Below the pieces are notes generated by a model, which was not told where the DNA came from, did not search any database, and saw nothing but the letters and a program-made list of their open reading frames with translations. 64,000 nt of DNA, from the NCBI RefSeq assembly GCF_000279145.1, contig NC_018178.1, positions 620,001-684,000 on the forward strand. The letters run 5' to 3'. Below are positions 27,380 through 35,663 of the stretch, piece after piece (the stretch's first letter is position 1; each line of letters opens with the position of its first letter). The translations under genes were made by a program, and so were the position numbers. This DNA is from Melioribacter roseus P3M-2 (GTDB lineage Bacteria > Bacteroidota > Ignavibacteria > Ignavibacteriales > Melioribacteraceae).

Positions 27380-28579
27380 TTATATTGAATTAATCGATTT
27401 ACTAATTGTTATTTTGTTTTGAAAACCCACGTTGCTCTCATATTTAATTTGTTCCGGCTCCTTCAGTCTCCACCAGTTTTTTTGAGGCAGCCTATTCGGA
27501 TATAGAGTAGACTCGCCTACAATTGGCGTCGCATATTGAATTCCTTTCCGGTTTGCTTCGGCTAAAAATCGCTCCATCGGTTCATACCAGTCGTGCAGCG
27601 CCAGATTAAACGTGCCCCAATGAATCGGATGCAAAACTTTGCCTTCAAGGTCAAGATGAGCCTGTATAGTTTCTTCGGGAAACATATGAATATGATGCCA
27701 GCTAGAATCGTAAGCGCCACACTCTAGAAATGTTATATCAAACGGTCCGTATTTTTGCCCGATTCTTTCGAATCCTTTGAAATAACCGGAATCACCGCTG
27801 AAATAAATTTTATGCGATGCGCCTTTCAAAATAAAAGAAGCCCACAGTGTTTTATCGCGGTCGAAAAGCCCACGTCCGGAAAAATGTTGAGAAGGCGTGC
27901 ACGCAACGAACAGACCGTCAATCGTCAATTCATCCCACCAATCCATCTCAACAATTTTCTCGGCGGGAACGCCCCATTTAATCAATTGAGCGCCGACGCC
28001 AAGTGGCGCAACAAATCGTTTCACCCGATCGCGTAGTTTTTCAATAGTCCGGCGATTGAGATGGTCGTAATGATTATGGGAAATTACTACGATATCAAGT
28101 TGAGGTATCTGATCTATTTCTACCGGCGCATCGCCGTTATAACGAGACGGACCGAAGAGCGAAATCCGTTTTGCCAACACCGGGTCGGTCATTATGCGAT
28201 AGCCATCCAAATTAATAAGCAAAGTGGAATGACCAAGCCAAGTAACGGAAAGACGTGACGAATCCCCGCTCATAAAATGGCTCAAATCCGCTTGCGCTCT
28301 CGGAAGGGATCGACGGGGAACTCACTCTCCCCCGCTGAAGAAATATTTCCATAGCGATTCCGCATAACCTGTAACAGCGGGCTGCCCCCAGGGGGTTTCA
28401 TTGTAAAATTTTCCATCGCGATACTGCTTTGAATTTTTTATCTTTTGCATAGCAAAGTCTCCTTGATTATATAAGGCGCCGCTGTGGGCGCATCCGAGCG
28501 CCAAGAGGGAAATTATTATTATCCCAACTATACCTGCGACCATGACAATTATTTTACGATTACGACTCATCTTTATCAT
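27380..28579 (-). pseudogene. MBL-fold metallohydrolase (NAPE-PLD/UlaG-like), split by an in-frame TGA
   Basis: An 85-codon first part (28579 to 28325) encodes a signal/membrane anchor (VGIIIISLLALGCAHSG) and the family's KNSKQYRDGKFYN leader. It is followed by a TGA at 28322-28324. The same frame then runs on through RSLPRAQADLSHF and the catalytic half (27380-28285) with TWLGHSTLLINLDG, the zinc motif SHNHYDHLNR, FSGDSGYF and LHPIHWGTF. Without the TGA the product would be about 399 residues, matching lipid-anchored MBL hydrolases of this type. A single C-to-T change (CGA to TGA) is the simplest explanation. The second part alone could be translated from an internal TTG or ATG near 28285-28273, but it would lack the leader. 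It is the first gene of the TetR-controlled operon. Confidence 0.83.
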
Positions 28580-28589
28580 ACCGTTATAT

Positions 28590-28603
28590 AATGAACGTTC
28601 ATT
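28590..28603. promoter_or_regulatory. Probable TetR operator upstream of the MBL-SDR operon
   Basis: A perfect 14-bp palindrome (AATGAACGTTCATT) lies 11 bases upstream of the first operon gene. A related sequence with the GAACRTTCA core lies just upstream of the TetR gene. TetR proteins usually bind such palindromes, so this is the likely repressor site; binding itself is inferred. Confidence 0.6.
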
Positions 28604-28623
28604 TATTTTTATGTAAAAATTTT

Positions 28624-29196
28624 TTATAATTTAATTGCGTCCCAGGCAAGTTGGAAAGCTTTCTCCGCGTTTTTCCTGCTTAGGGCGTTATTACGGTTTC
28701 GGCGCGGATTTGACAATATAAAAACCGGATAATAAATAAACGCCCCTATGATTTCCAGACTTACGTCTTTAATAATTTTTTGTTCTATTCCTTTTTTAAT
28801 TACCTTCAACATGGGTTCGAAACTGCTTTCCGCTTCTTTAGAATCGACCGAATCGTAATACGGAGAATTCTGGAATTGCTCTGCGTAATTTGCCAATTCG
28901 GGATGTTTGTATATAAAATCAGAAGTGTTAATCCATATTTTATAGAAAATATCTCTTACAGGGTCGTTTTCATTAAAGTCTTTAAGCATCGCCTTTCCCA
29001 TCCGCCTTTTAATTTGAAGGTATGTTGAAGTCAGTAGGTCTTCTTTGTTTTTGTAATAGATATAAATGGTAGCGGGCGATACGTTGGCTTCTTTGGCAAT
29101 TTTTGAGACGGAACTCGAAACAAACCCGATTTCGTTCACAAGTTTTACCGTCGCTTTGAAGATAGCCTCTTTTTTATTTTCGTCTTGAATTCTCAT
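28624..29196 (-). CDS. TetR/AcrR family transcriptional regulator
   Basis: This is a 190-residue protein starting at the ATG at 29196; the in-frame ATG at 29217 is less likely because it would cover the operator-like sequence. The N-terminal HTH has AIFKATVKLVNEIGF and SVSKIAKEANVSPATIYIYYKNKEDLL, the classical TetR recognition helix. The C-terminal part is a variable helical ligand-binding domain. It lies 44 bases upstream of the MBL-AKR-SDR operon in the same direction, and each promoter carries a GAACRTTCA core. It therefore probably represses both itself and the operon until an unknown, perhaps aldehyde-like, ligand appears. Confidence 0.88.
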   Translation of the reverse strand: MRIQDENKKEAIFKATVKLVNEIGFVSSSVSKIAKEANVSPATIYIYYKNKEDLLTSTYLQIKRRMGKAMLKDFNENDPVRDIFYKIWINTSDFIYKHPELANYAEQFQNSPYYDSVDSKEAESSFEPMLKVIKKGIEQKIIKDVSLEIIGAFIYYPVFILSNPRRNRNNALSRKNAEKAFQLAWDAIKL

Positions 29197-29208
29197 GCCA
29201 CAAAAATA

Positions 29209-29222
29209 AACGAACATTCACT
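29209..29222. promoter_or_regulatory. Probable TetR operator upstream of the regulator gene
   Basis: The sequence AACGAACATTCACT is an imperfect palindrome sharing the core GAACRTTCA and AT-rich flanks with the perfect palindrome at 28590-28603. It lies 12 bases upstream of the TetR start, which suggests autoregulation. Confidence 0.5.
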
Positions 29223-29437
29223 TATATGCAAGTGTTTTTAAAATATTTTTGCTAATTTTTTTAAAAGCCGGGCGGCGCGGGGAATCCTGCGCCGAACTTC
29301 TAACCGCCTTAATATCCCGACGGAATAATATTGATGTAGTAGAATAATTCTTGTTATAAGGATTTGGCAGTAATATTAGCTTGCATATTATAGGATACTT
29401 TAATATATTTTGACTATTGAAAACCAAAAGAAAAAAT

Positions 29438-29872
29438 ATGATTAAGAATTTTGCACAATCAATTATATTCAAAAGTTTCGTGCTGATTCTTTTTATGCTG
29501 CATTTAGTGCTTGCTCACATCGTATTTCAAAATTACGTTCTATGTTTCGAAAATGATGGCAGTGTTGTACTTGAAAGCGTTTCGTATACAGAGAATTGCT
29601 GCAATTCAACAAGTTCACTGATGACTGTAGAATATACGGAAAATAACATTGATGAAGATTGCGGTCTTTGTAAAGATATAACGGTTTCAGAAAATTGTGA
29701 TGAAAAATATTCAATAACACTTAACAAGACTAACTCGTTGACTACTGCTGTTCTGAATATTAATTACACATCTTACTCGGCAGATAAAAAAGATTTTATT
29801 GCTCTAAATAAAAACGATATTGATCGCGCGCCCCAATTAGATTCGTACAAAACCGTTCTGCTACTTATTTAA
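29438..29872 (+). CDS. Small exported Cys-rich leader protein of a metal-efflux operon
   Basis: This is a 144-residue protein from the ATG at 29438; a TTG at 29417 is an alternative. It has one hydrophobic N-terminal segment (FVLILFMLHLVLAHIVFQN), then a Cys-bearing soluble part with YVLCFENDGSVVLE, ENCCNSTSS and EDCGLCKDITVS. This pattern resembles the short Cys-rich proteins often found as first gene of CusCBA-type efflux operons in related phyla (a C-x-H-x-x-I/V-E start and a final C-x-x-C-x-D-I segment). It may bind metal in the periplasm. Its position 64 bases before the CusC-like gene supports a role in metal handling; function is inferred only. Confidence 0.55.
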   Translation: MIKNFAQSIIFKSFVLILFMLHLVLAHIVFQNYVLCFENDGSVVLESVSYTENCCNSTSSLMTVEYTENNIDEDCGLCKDITVSENCDEKYSITLNKTNSLTTAVLNINYTSYSADKKDFIALNKNDIDRAPQLDSYKTVLLLI

Positions 29873-29936
29873 TACTACCCATATTTTAGATTCCATTATA
29901 ATTAAGCAATAATTTATTAGTTCAAAAGGAGATACT

Positions 29937-31202
29937 ATGCGCTTTACAAGTGTATTAATTCTCTTGTTGTTCACTGCGATTTATTCCGTAAGCGCGCAAC
30001 AAGCAAAAGATTCATTAGAAGTAGGTCGTCAGAAAATTAAATTGAATGAAGCGATTGAAACTGCGTTGAAAAATAATCCTAATCTGGCTGTTTACGAATA
30101 TGAGATTAAATCGCTGGACAAACAAAAAATACAAGCCGGACTAATTCCAAATCCCGAGGCGAATTTCGAAGCGGAGAATTTTCTCGGCGGAAAAGAGTTA
30201 AGCGGATTTAAAGGGAGCGAATTCACTTTATATGCAAGTCAACTTTTTGAGCTTGGCGGAAAAAGAAGCAGCCGGATTGCTCTTGCCGAAAATGAAGTTA
30301 ATGCCGCAAAAGGAGAGTTTGAACTTAGGAAAATAGAGTTGATTTCTAATGTGAAGGAAACCTTTTTTAACCTCTATAGAATATTAAAACAGATTGAGCT
30401 TCAGAAAAAATTCATAAAATTAAACGAGGATATTCTGAGTACAATAGTAAAACAAGTTAAGGCGGGAAAAACTTCACCGGCTGAAGAATCAAAGGTAAAA
30501 GTAGCCCTGATTAACAGCCGTATTGAATTAGACAGGCTTCAGAGAGAATCATTATCAGCCTCGTCAACTTTAAGCTCTTTGCTTGGAACAACTGCAAAGC
30601 GGTATGAGCCGGTATTTGATTTTTATGAAAATATTTTTTCACCCCCGGATAGAGAAGATGTAATTGCTGGCTTAGAAGAAATCCCGCTCATCAAGATTAT
30701 TGAAACCGAAAAAGTATTAAGAGCGGCAAGGCTTGAACTTGAAAAATCCCAAGCGGTACCCGATTTAACTGTTAGCGGCGGCGTGAGATATTTACGAGAA
30801 CTTAATACACATTCCTTTGTCGCCGGTATTTCGATACCTCTTCCTTTCTTCAACCGAAACCAGGGCAACATTCAATCCGCGGAAGTTTTATTGCGCCAAG
30901 TTGACGAAATAAAAAAAGCGAGCAAACTTCTGGTTATTTCAAAAATAAATTCCTCTTTAAATAATTTATTAAGCGCTTTCAATAATTCTACAAGATTGAA
31001 AAATGAAATTATCCCCCAATCGGAAAAAGCTTATGAAATTACAAGACAGGGTTATTTGCAGGGAAGGTTTGCATTTATAGATCTGTTGGATGCGCAACGA
31101 ACTTTATTTGATGCAGAAGCTCAATACTGGCTTGAGTTGGCTGATTACTACAAATCTTTAATTGAACTGGAAAATTTAACAGGGAAGACATTTATAAAAT
31201 GA
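29937..31202 (+). CDS. TolC-family outer membrane efflux protein (CusC/CzcC-like)
   Basis: This is a 421-residue exported protein with a signal peptide (MRFTSVLILLLFTAIYSVSAQ). It has two copies of the long amphipathic-helix/strand unit of TolC proteins (LNEAIETALKNNPNLAVYEYE and, in the second half, YEITRQGYLQGRFAFIDLLDAQRTL). TolC channels cross the outer membrane and periplasm and dock to RND pumps. The ATG at 29937 follows AAAAGGAGA. The stop overlaps the next frame by four bases. The gene order leader-CusC-CusB-CusA-PII-CDF-CDF indicates a heavy-metal resistance operon. The base composition is more AT-rich than in the flanking carbohydrate region. Confidence 0.88.
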   Translation: MRFTSVLILLLFTAIYSVSAQQAKDSLEVGRQKIKLNEAIETALKNNPNLAVYEYEIKSLDKQKIQAGLIPNPEANFEAENFLGGKELSGFKGSEFTLYASQLFELGGKRSSRIALAENEVNAAKGEFELRKIELISNVKETFFNLYRILKQIELQKKFIKLNEDILSTIVKQVKAGKTSPAEESKVKVALINSRIELDRLQRESLSASSTLSSLLGTTAKRYEPVFDFYENIFSPPDREDVIAGLEEIPLIKIIETEKVLRAARLELEKSQAVPDLTVSGGVRYLRELNTHSFVAGISIPLPFFNRNQGNIQSAEVLLRQVDEIKKASKLLVISKINSSLNNLLSAFNNSTRLKNEIIPQSEKAYEITRQGYLQGRFAFIDLLDAQRTLFDAEAQYWLELADYYKSLIELENLTGKTFIK

Positions 31203-31225
31203 TAAAGAATAAAGGAGTATCTAAG

Positions 31226-32167
31226 ATGAAAATAATTGTAATATGTCTCACAGTATCATTATTGTTTTTTATAGCCGGATGTTCTGATGGACAGAATGAT
31301 GATACAGTTAATACAGAAGGACACAACGAAACAGAAAAACATTCGGAAGTAGTTAATATAGATGCAAATCAATTCAAAGAATTGGGAATTAAGCTAGATA
31401 AGGTTGCTCCTCAAAATATTCAGGTACATTCCGATTTAACGGGAGAAATTGTACTAATTCCCGATAATACAGCTCATATTATTCCAAGATTTAACGGAAT
31501 AGTAAAAAAAGTATTCAAAAAAATTGGCGACAGAGTAAAGAAAAACGATGTTATCGCAATTATAGAAAGCAATGCAAGTTTAGTTCCCTATGAAGTTAAA
31601 TCTTCAATTGACGGCATAATTTTAGATTTACACATGACGCCGGGTGAATTAATCGGAGATGAAAAACATGCCGCGACTATCGCAAATTTAAATAGTGTAT
31701 GGGCAGAGTTAAACATCTACCAAAAGGATTTGCATAAAATCAAAATAGGGCAAAATGCTATTGTCTATTTTGACAATCCTGAGAATGGGATTAAAGGTAA
31801 AATATTTTATATAAGTCCTACTGTTGATGAACAAACCAGAACTTCCACGGCCAGGGTTAAGTTGAACAATTCAAACGGATTTTGGAAGCCCGGTATGTTT
31901 ATTTCAGCAAAGGTAGCAACAGGTTCAACCAAAGTTGAAAAAGCCGTAAAACTAAATGCTATTCAAAATTTTGAAGGCGGAAAAGTGGTTTTTGTAAAAG
32001 ATAAAGACGGCTTTGAACCCAGACAGGTAACAATCGGGAAAACAAATTCACATTACGCAGAAATATTAAGAGGATTAAATCTCGGTGATACTTATGTTGC
32101 CGAGGGAGCGTTTGTCATTAAATCGGAATTAATGAAAGAGTCATTCGGCGGCGGCCACGGTCACTAA
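31226..32167 (+). CDS. RND efflux periplasmic adaptor (CusB/CzcB-like), lipoprotein
   Basis: This is a 313-residue protein from the ATG at 31226 (AAAGGAG ribosome site eight bases upstream); an overlapping ATG at 31199 is possible but lacks a site. The signal has a lipobox (FFIAGCSD). The lipoyl/barrel-sandwich hybrid halves are PRFNGIVKKVFKKIGDRVKKND and EVKSSIDGIILDLHMTPGE. A beta-barrel segment follows, and a Gly-His-rich tail (GGGHGH) ends the protein and may bind metal. It links the outer-membrane channel with the RND pump. Confidence 0.88.
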   Translation: MKIIVICLTVSLLFFIAGCSDGQNDDTVNTEGHNETEKHSEVVNIDANQFKELGIKLDKVAPQNIQVHSDLTGEIVLIPDNTAHIIPRFNGIVKKVFKKIGDRVKKNDVIAIIESNASLVPYEVKSSIDGIILDLHMTPGELIGDEKHAATIANLNSVWAELNIYQKDLHKIKIGQNAIVYFDNPENGIKGKIFYISPTVDEQTRTSTARVKLNNSNGFWKPGMFISAKVATGSTKVEKAVKLNAIQNFEGGKVVFVKDKDGFEPRQVTIGKTNSHYAEILRGLNLGDTYVAEGAFVIKSELMKESFGGGHGH

Positions 32168-32180
32168 TAAGGAGGAGATG

Positions 32181-35100
32181 ATGAATAAAATTATAGATTT
32201 TGCCCTAAAGAACCGTCTGCTCCTCGCCGTATTGGCTTTGGTTGTTTTTGCAGGCGGATATATGAGTTATAACAGATTGCCTATAGATGCTTTTCCTGAC
32301 GTATCACCTTCTTTGGTTCAAGTGTTCACTGAAACAGAAGGACTTGCACCGGAAGAAGTTGAAAAGTATGTTACTTTTCCTGTTGAAACGGCAATGAATG
32401 GTTTGCCAAACCTAAAAAACATTCGCTCTGTTTCTAACTTCGGATTAAGTGTTGTTAATATCTATTTTGAAGACGGTACAGACATATATTTTGCAAGACA
32501 AGTTGTAAATGAAAGATTACAAGAAGCTCGTGAGCAAATTCCAGATGGTTTTGGCGATCCTCAAATGGGTCCTATATCCACCGGTATGGGGTTGGTTCTC
32601 TTCTATTATTTGGATGATACAACAGGTAAATATTCTGCTGAAGAATTAAGAAGTATTCAAGATTGGATAATAAAATATCAGCTTCAAACCGTGCCCGGTG
32701 TTACAGAGGTTCTGGGCATTGGAGGTTACGAAAAGCAATTTCATGTAGTTCTTAACCCGAATAAATTATTAAGATACGACATTGGCGTTAACGAGATTGT
32801 AGATATAATAAAAAAGAATAATCTAAATATTGGCGCATCTTTTATTGAAAGAGATGCTGAAGAATTTATTGTTCGCTCTGTGGGATTAGCAACAAAAATA
32901 GAAGACCTTGAAAACATAGTGATAAAAACGAACGACGGTACACCAATTTATTTAAATCAGGTAGCTGATATAAAAATTGGCGGCGCAGTTCGTAGAGGTC
33001 TTCAAACAAGAAATGGATTAACGGAAATTGTTGCCGGTCAAGTTGTTAAGCTTTTCGGAACAAATTCTTCTACTGTTATATCTGCAGTTGAAAAAAAGAT
33101 GGAGGAAATTAATAAATCTTTACCCGAAGGTATTAAGTTAGTTCCATACTATGAACAGAAATCGTTGGTAGAAGCTGCAGTTAGTACAGTAACTAATGCA
33201 CTATTACAAGGTATTTTGCTGGTTACAATTATACTTGTTTTATTTATGGGCTCTCTTCGACCCAGCATAGTTGTTGCCCTCTCAATTCCATTCTCTGTTC
33301 TATTTTCATTTATCGGAATGGAATATTTCGGATTATCGATTAACCTTATGTCTTTTGGCGGACTTGCAATAGCCATTGGAATGATGGTTGACGGCAGCAT
33401 TGTTTTGGTAGAAAACATAGATAGGTTAAAAAGAGAATCTTCGCCTGATGAAAACTTTATTCACGTTGTTGCAAGAGCGGGAAAAGAGGTATTAAGACCT
33501 ATTATATTTTCCATTATTATTATTATTACTGTATTTATTCCATTGTTTACACTCCAAGGAGTTGAAGGAAAAACCTTTAAACCTCTCGCCTACACTATTG
33601 CATTGGCAATGTTTGGTTCTCTGATTTTTGCTATGTTTCTTGCACCGGTGTACTCATCTTATCTATTAAAAAGTAGAACTAACAAAAAGAAATCGCAGAA
33701 AGAGAATTTTTTAGTAAGAGGTTTACTAAAAGTATATTCTCCGGTAATTAAATATTTTGTGAAGAATAGAATTGCTGCCATTGTTCTATCTATTGTAATA
33801 TTAGTAAGCGGATTTATTATCTTTCCCAAACTTGGTTCGGAATTTACACCAACTCTTAAAGAGGGAACTCTTGTTGTACGTATGGCTTTAGCTCCATCAA
33901 TTTCACTTGAGGAAAGCAAGAGAACTGCTCTTAAGATAGAAAGAAGAATAATGCAAGTGCCGGAGGTTAAGGGTACTGTAAGTAGGGTTGGTCGTGGAGA
34001 AGTAGGCGCGCATACAGATCCTATAAATAGCGTGGAAAGTTATATTCTACTCAAGCCGGAAGATGAATGGCGTCCCGGAATGACTCAGGAAAAATTGGAA
34101 GATGAAATTAGAAAGAAAATTTCAAATTTCCCTGGCGTTCTCGTTAACTTCACTCAACCAATTCAAATGACAGTAGATGAACTTCTCGAAGGTGTAAAGG
34201 CTGAACTTGCAATAAAACTTTTCGGAGACGATCTTGCGGAATTAAAATCCAAAGCCGACGAAATCTCCTCCGTTATTAGAACTGTTCCCGGTGCTGCCGA
34301 TATTCAAGTGGATCAAATAAGTGGCAAGCCCCAGCTTAAAATTACTGTTAACCGGCATTCAATTGCCCGCTATGGATTAAACTTAGCCGATGTGCAAGAA
34401 GTAATAAGAACCGCAATTGGTGGAGAAACAGCAGGCCAAATTTTCGAGGGTATTCGCCGGTTCGATATTTTTGTCCGTTTCGCTCCCAAATTCAGAGAGA
34501 ATGAATCTGCAATTAAAGAATTGCTTATTACCACTCCAAACGGGATGAAGGTACCTCTAAGCCAAATTGCAGATATTGAAGAAATTGAAGGTCCCAGACA
34601 AATAACCCGCGAACAAAATCAACGTTTTATTACAATTCAATGTAATGTTGTTGGAAGGGATATTGGCAGCTTTGTGGAAGATGCTCAGAAAAAAATTGAT
34701 GAACAGGTTAATCTTCCGGTTGGTTATTACACTACTTGGGGCGGACAATACAAACTTCAGCAAGAAGCAAATAAAAGGTTTGCTATAGTAATTCCTATTA
34801 CTTTGCTTATTGTCTTTTTCTTGCTCTATTCTAGCTTCAATTCTCTAAAAAATACCATACTGATTTTTATTAACATTCCACTTGCTTTGGTTGGAGGTGT
34901 TATAGCTTTATGGTTAACGGGATTAAACCTTTCTGTGCCTTCTTCCGTTGGTTTTATAGCTCTTTTCGGAATTGCCCTTCAGAACGGAATGGTACTTGTA
35001 ACTTACCTTAACCAATTAATTCGTGAAGGAAAATCAATTGACGAAGCCTCAATAGAAGGAGCAAAGCTTAGGCTGAGACCCGTTTTGATGACAGCCTTAA

Positions 35101-35276
35101 CAACCATGCTCGGATTACTGCCGTTGCTAATTTCTACCGGTACGGGCTCGGAAGTTCAACGTCCTTTAGCCACTGTAGTAATTGGCGGGTTGTTTACATC
35201 CACAATTTTAACATTGATTGTTTTACCTGCACTTTATAAATGGTTCCAGGTTAAATTAGTTGATGAAGAAATATAA
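32181..35276 (+). CDS. Heavy-metal RND efflux pump (CusA/CzcA family)
   Basis: This is a 1031-residue inner-membrane transporter with the standard 12-TM RND layout. TM1 is at the N-terminus, followed by a periplasmic porter domain, TM2-6, a second porter domain, then TM7-12. TM4 has AIGMMVDGSIVLVEN, which holds the proton-relay Asp. CusA-like motifs include PIDAFPDVSPS near residue 35 and GSEFTPTLKEGTL at the second porter. The size and position fit a heavy-metal efflux (HME) pump. TM4 lacks the DFG of CzcA, so zinc/cobalt/cadmium specificity cannot be assumed; copper, silver, nickel or other metals remain possible. The second of two consecutive ATGs (32181) is better spaced from AAGGAGG. Confidence 0.92.
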   Translation: MNKIIDFALKNRLLLAVLALVVFAGGYMSYNRLPIDAFPDVSPSLVQVFTETEGLAPEEVEKYVTFPVETAMNGLPNLKNIRSVSNFGLSVVNIYFEDGTDIYFARQVVNERLQEAREQIPDGFGDPQMGPISTGMGLVLFYYLDDTTGKYSAEELRSIQDWIIKYQLQTVPGVTEVLGIGGYEKQFHVVLNPNKLLRYDIGVNEIVDIIKKNNLNIGASFIERDAEEFIVRSVGLATKIEDLENIVIKTNDGTPIYLNQVADIKIGGAVRRGLQTRNGLTEIVAGQVVKLFGTNSSTVISAVEKKMEEINKSLPEGIKLVPYYEQKSLVEAAVSTVTNALLQGILLVTIILVLFMGSLRPSIVVALSIPFSVLFSFIGMEYFGLSINLMSFGGLAIAIGMMVDGSIVLVENIDRLKRESSPDENFIHVVARAGKEVLRPIIFSIIIIITVFIPLFTLQGVEGKTFKPLAYTIALAMFGSLIFAMFLAPVYSSYLLKSRTNKKKSQKENFLVRGLLKVYSPVIKYFVKNRIAAIVLSIVILVSGFIIFPKLGSEFTPTLKEGTLVVRMALAPSISLEESKRTALKIERRIMQVPEVKGTVSRVGRGEVGAHTDPINSVESYILLKPEDEWRPGMTQEKLEDEIRKKISNFPGVLVNFTQPIQMTVDELLEGVKAELAIKLFGDDLAELKSKADEISSVIRTVPGAADIQVDQISGKPQLKITVNRHSIARYGLNLADVQEVIRTAIGGETAGQIFEGIRRFDIFVRFAPKFRENESAIKELLITTPNGMKVPLSQIADIEEIEGPRQITREQNQRFITIQCNVVGRDIGSFVEDAQKKIDEQVNLPVGYYTTWGGQYKLQQEANKRFAIVIPITLLIVFFLLYSSFNSLKNTILIFINIPLALVGGVIALWLTGLNLSVPSSVGFIALFGIALQNGMVLVTYLNQLIREGKSIDEASIEGAKLRLRPVLMTALTTMLGLLPLLISTGTGSEVQRPLATVVIGGLFTSTILTLIVLPALYKWFQVKLVDEEI

Positions 35277-35283
35277 TTTTAAA

Positions 35284-35304
35284 AGGCGGCATCTATTGCC
35301 GCCT
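35284..35304 (+). terminator. Hairpin between the RND pump and PII genes
   Basis: A perfect 7-bp stem (AGGCGGC / GCCGCCT) with a 7-base loop lies between the pump gene and the PII gene. It is followed by AAAATTT and not a T run, so it is more likely a weak terminator or RNA stability element that lowers downstream expression than a full stop. Confidence 0.5.
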
Positions 35305-35320
35305 AAAATTTGGAGGTATT

Positions 35321-35662
35321 ATGAAAGAAATTAAAGCTATAATAAAACCTTTTAAATTGGACGATGTTATTACCGAACTTCACAAAATAGAAGGGCTGCC
35401 CGGGATTACTATTTCGGAAATAAAAGGTTTTGGTAAATCGAAGGCAAAGAATTCAACTGATCCGGTACGCGAAGGAATACACGAATTCGTAAAAAAGGTC
35501 AAGCTTGAACTTGTTGTGCCAGATAATCTTGTTGAAAATGTTGTAAATACAATTCAGCAGACTGCTCATACCGGAAATATAGGCGATGGGAAAATATTTA
35601 TAATTGATGTGGAAGAAGTTGTAAAAATTAGAACGAATGAAAGAGGGGAGAGTGCAATCTGA
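35321..35662 (+). CDS. P-II family signalling protein (PII-NG type)
   Basis: This is a 113-residue protein with the PII fold: MKEIKAIIKPFKLDDVITEL at the N-terminus, VKLELVVPDNLVENVV, and the C-terminal TGNIGDGKIFIIDVEEVVKIRTNERGESAI, which carries the ATP-binding B- and C-loop residues. The T loop (GKSKAKNSTDPVREG) is short and lacks the Tyr that GlnB/GlnK proteins uridylylate, so control by GlnD is unlikely. A PII subgroup found next to CusABC-type metal pumps (PII-NG) has been described, and this gene fits it. It probably senses ATP/ADP or another small effector and couples cell energy status to metal export; the partner is unknown. Confidence 0.87.
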   Translation: MKEIKAIIKPFKLDDVITELHKIEGLPGITISEIKGFGKSKAKNSTDPVREGIHEFVKKVKLELVVPDNLVENVVNTIQQTAHTGNIGDGKIFIIDVEEVVKIRTNERGESAI

Positions 35663-35663
35663 A

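Noticed and set aside
28322-28324. TGA as selenocysteine in the MBL gene
   Set aside because: No SECIS-like hairpin follows directly, and the family has no Cys at this place; a nonsense change or error is simpler.
29218-29472. Open frame of 84 codons on the minus strand
   Set aside because: It overlaps the start of the metal-operon leader gene on the other strand, has no ribosome site and shows AT-rich, low-complexity composition.
32181-35276. Assigning a specific metal to the RND pump
   Set aside because: The TM4 motif does not fit CzcA or CusA exactly, so the metal cannot be chosen from sequence alone.
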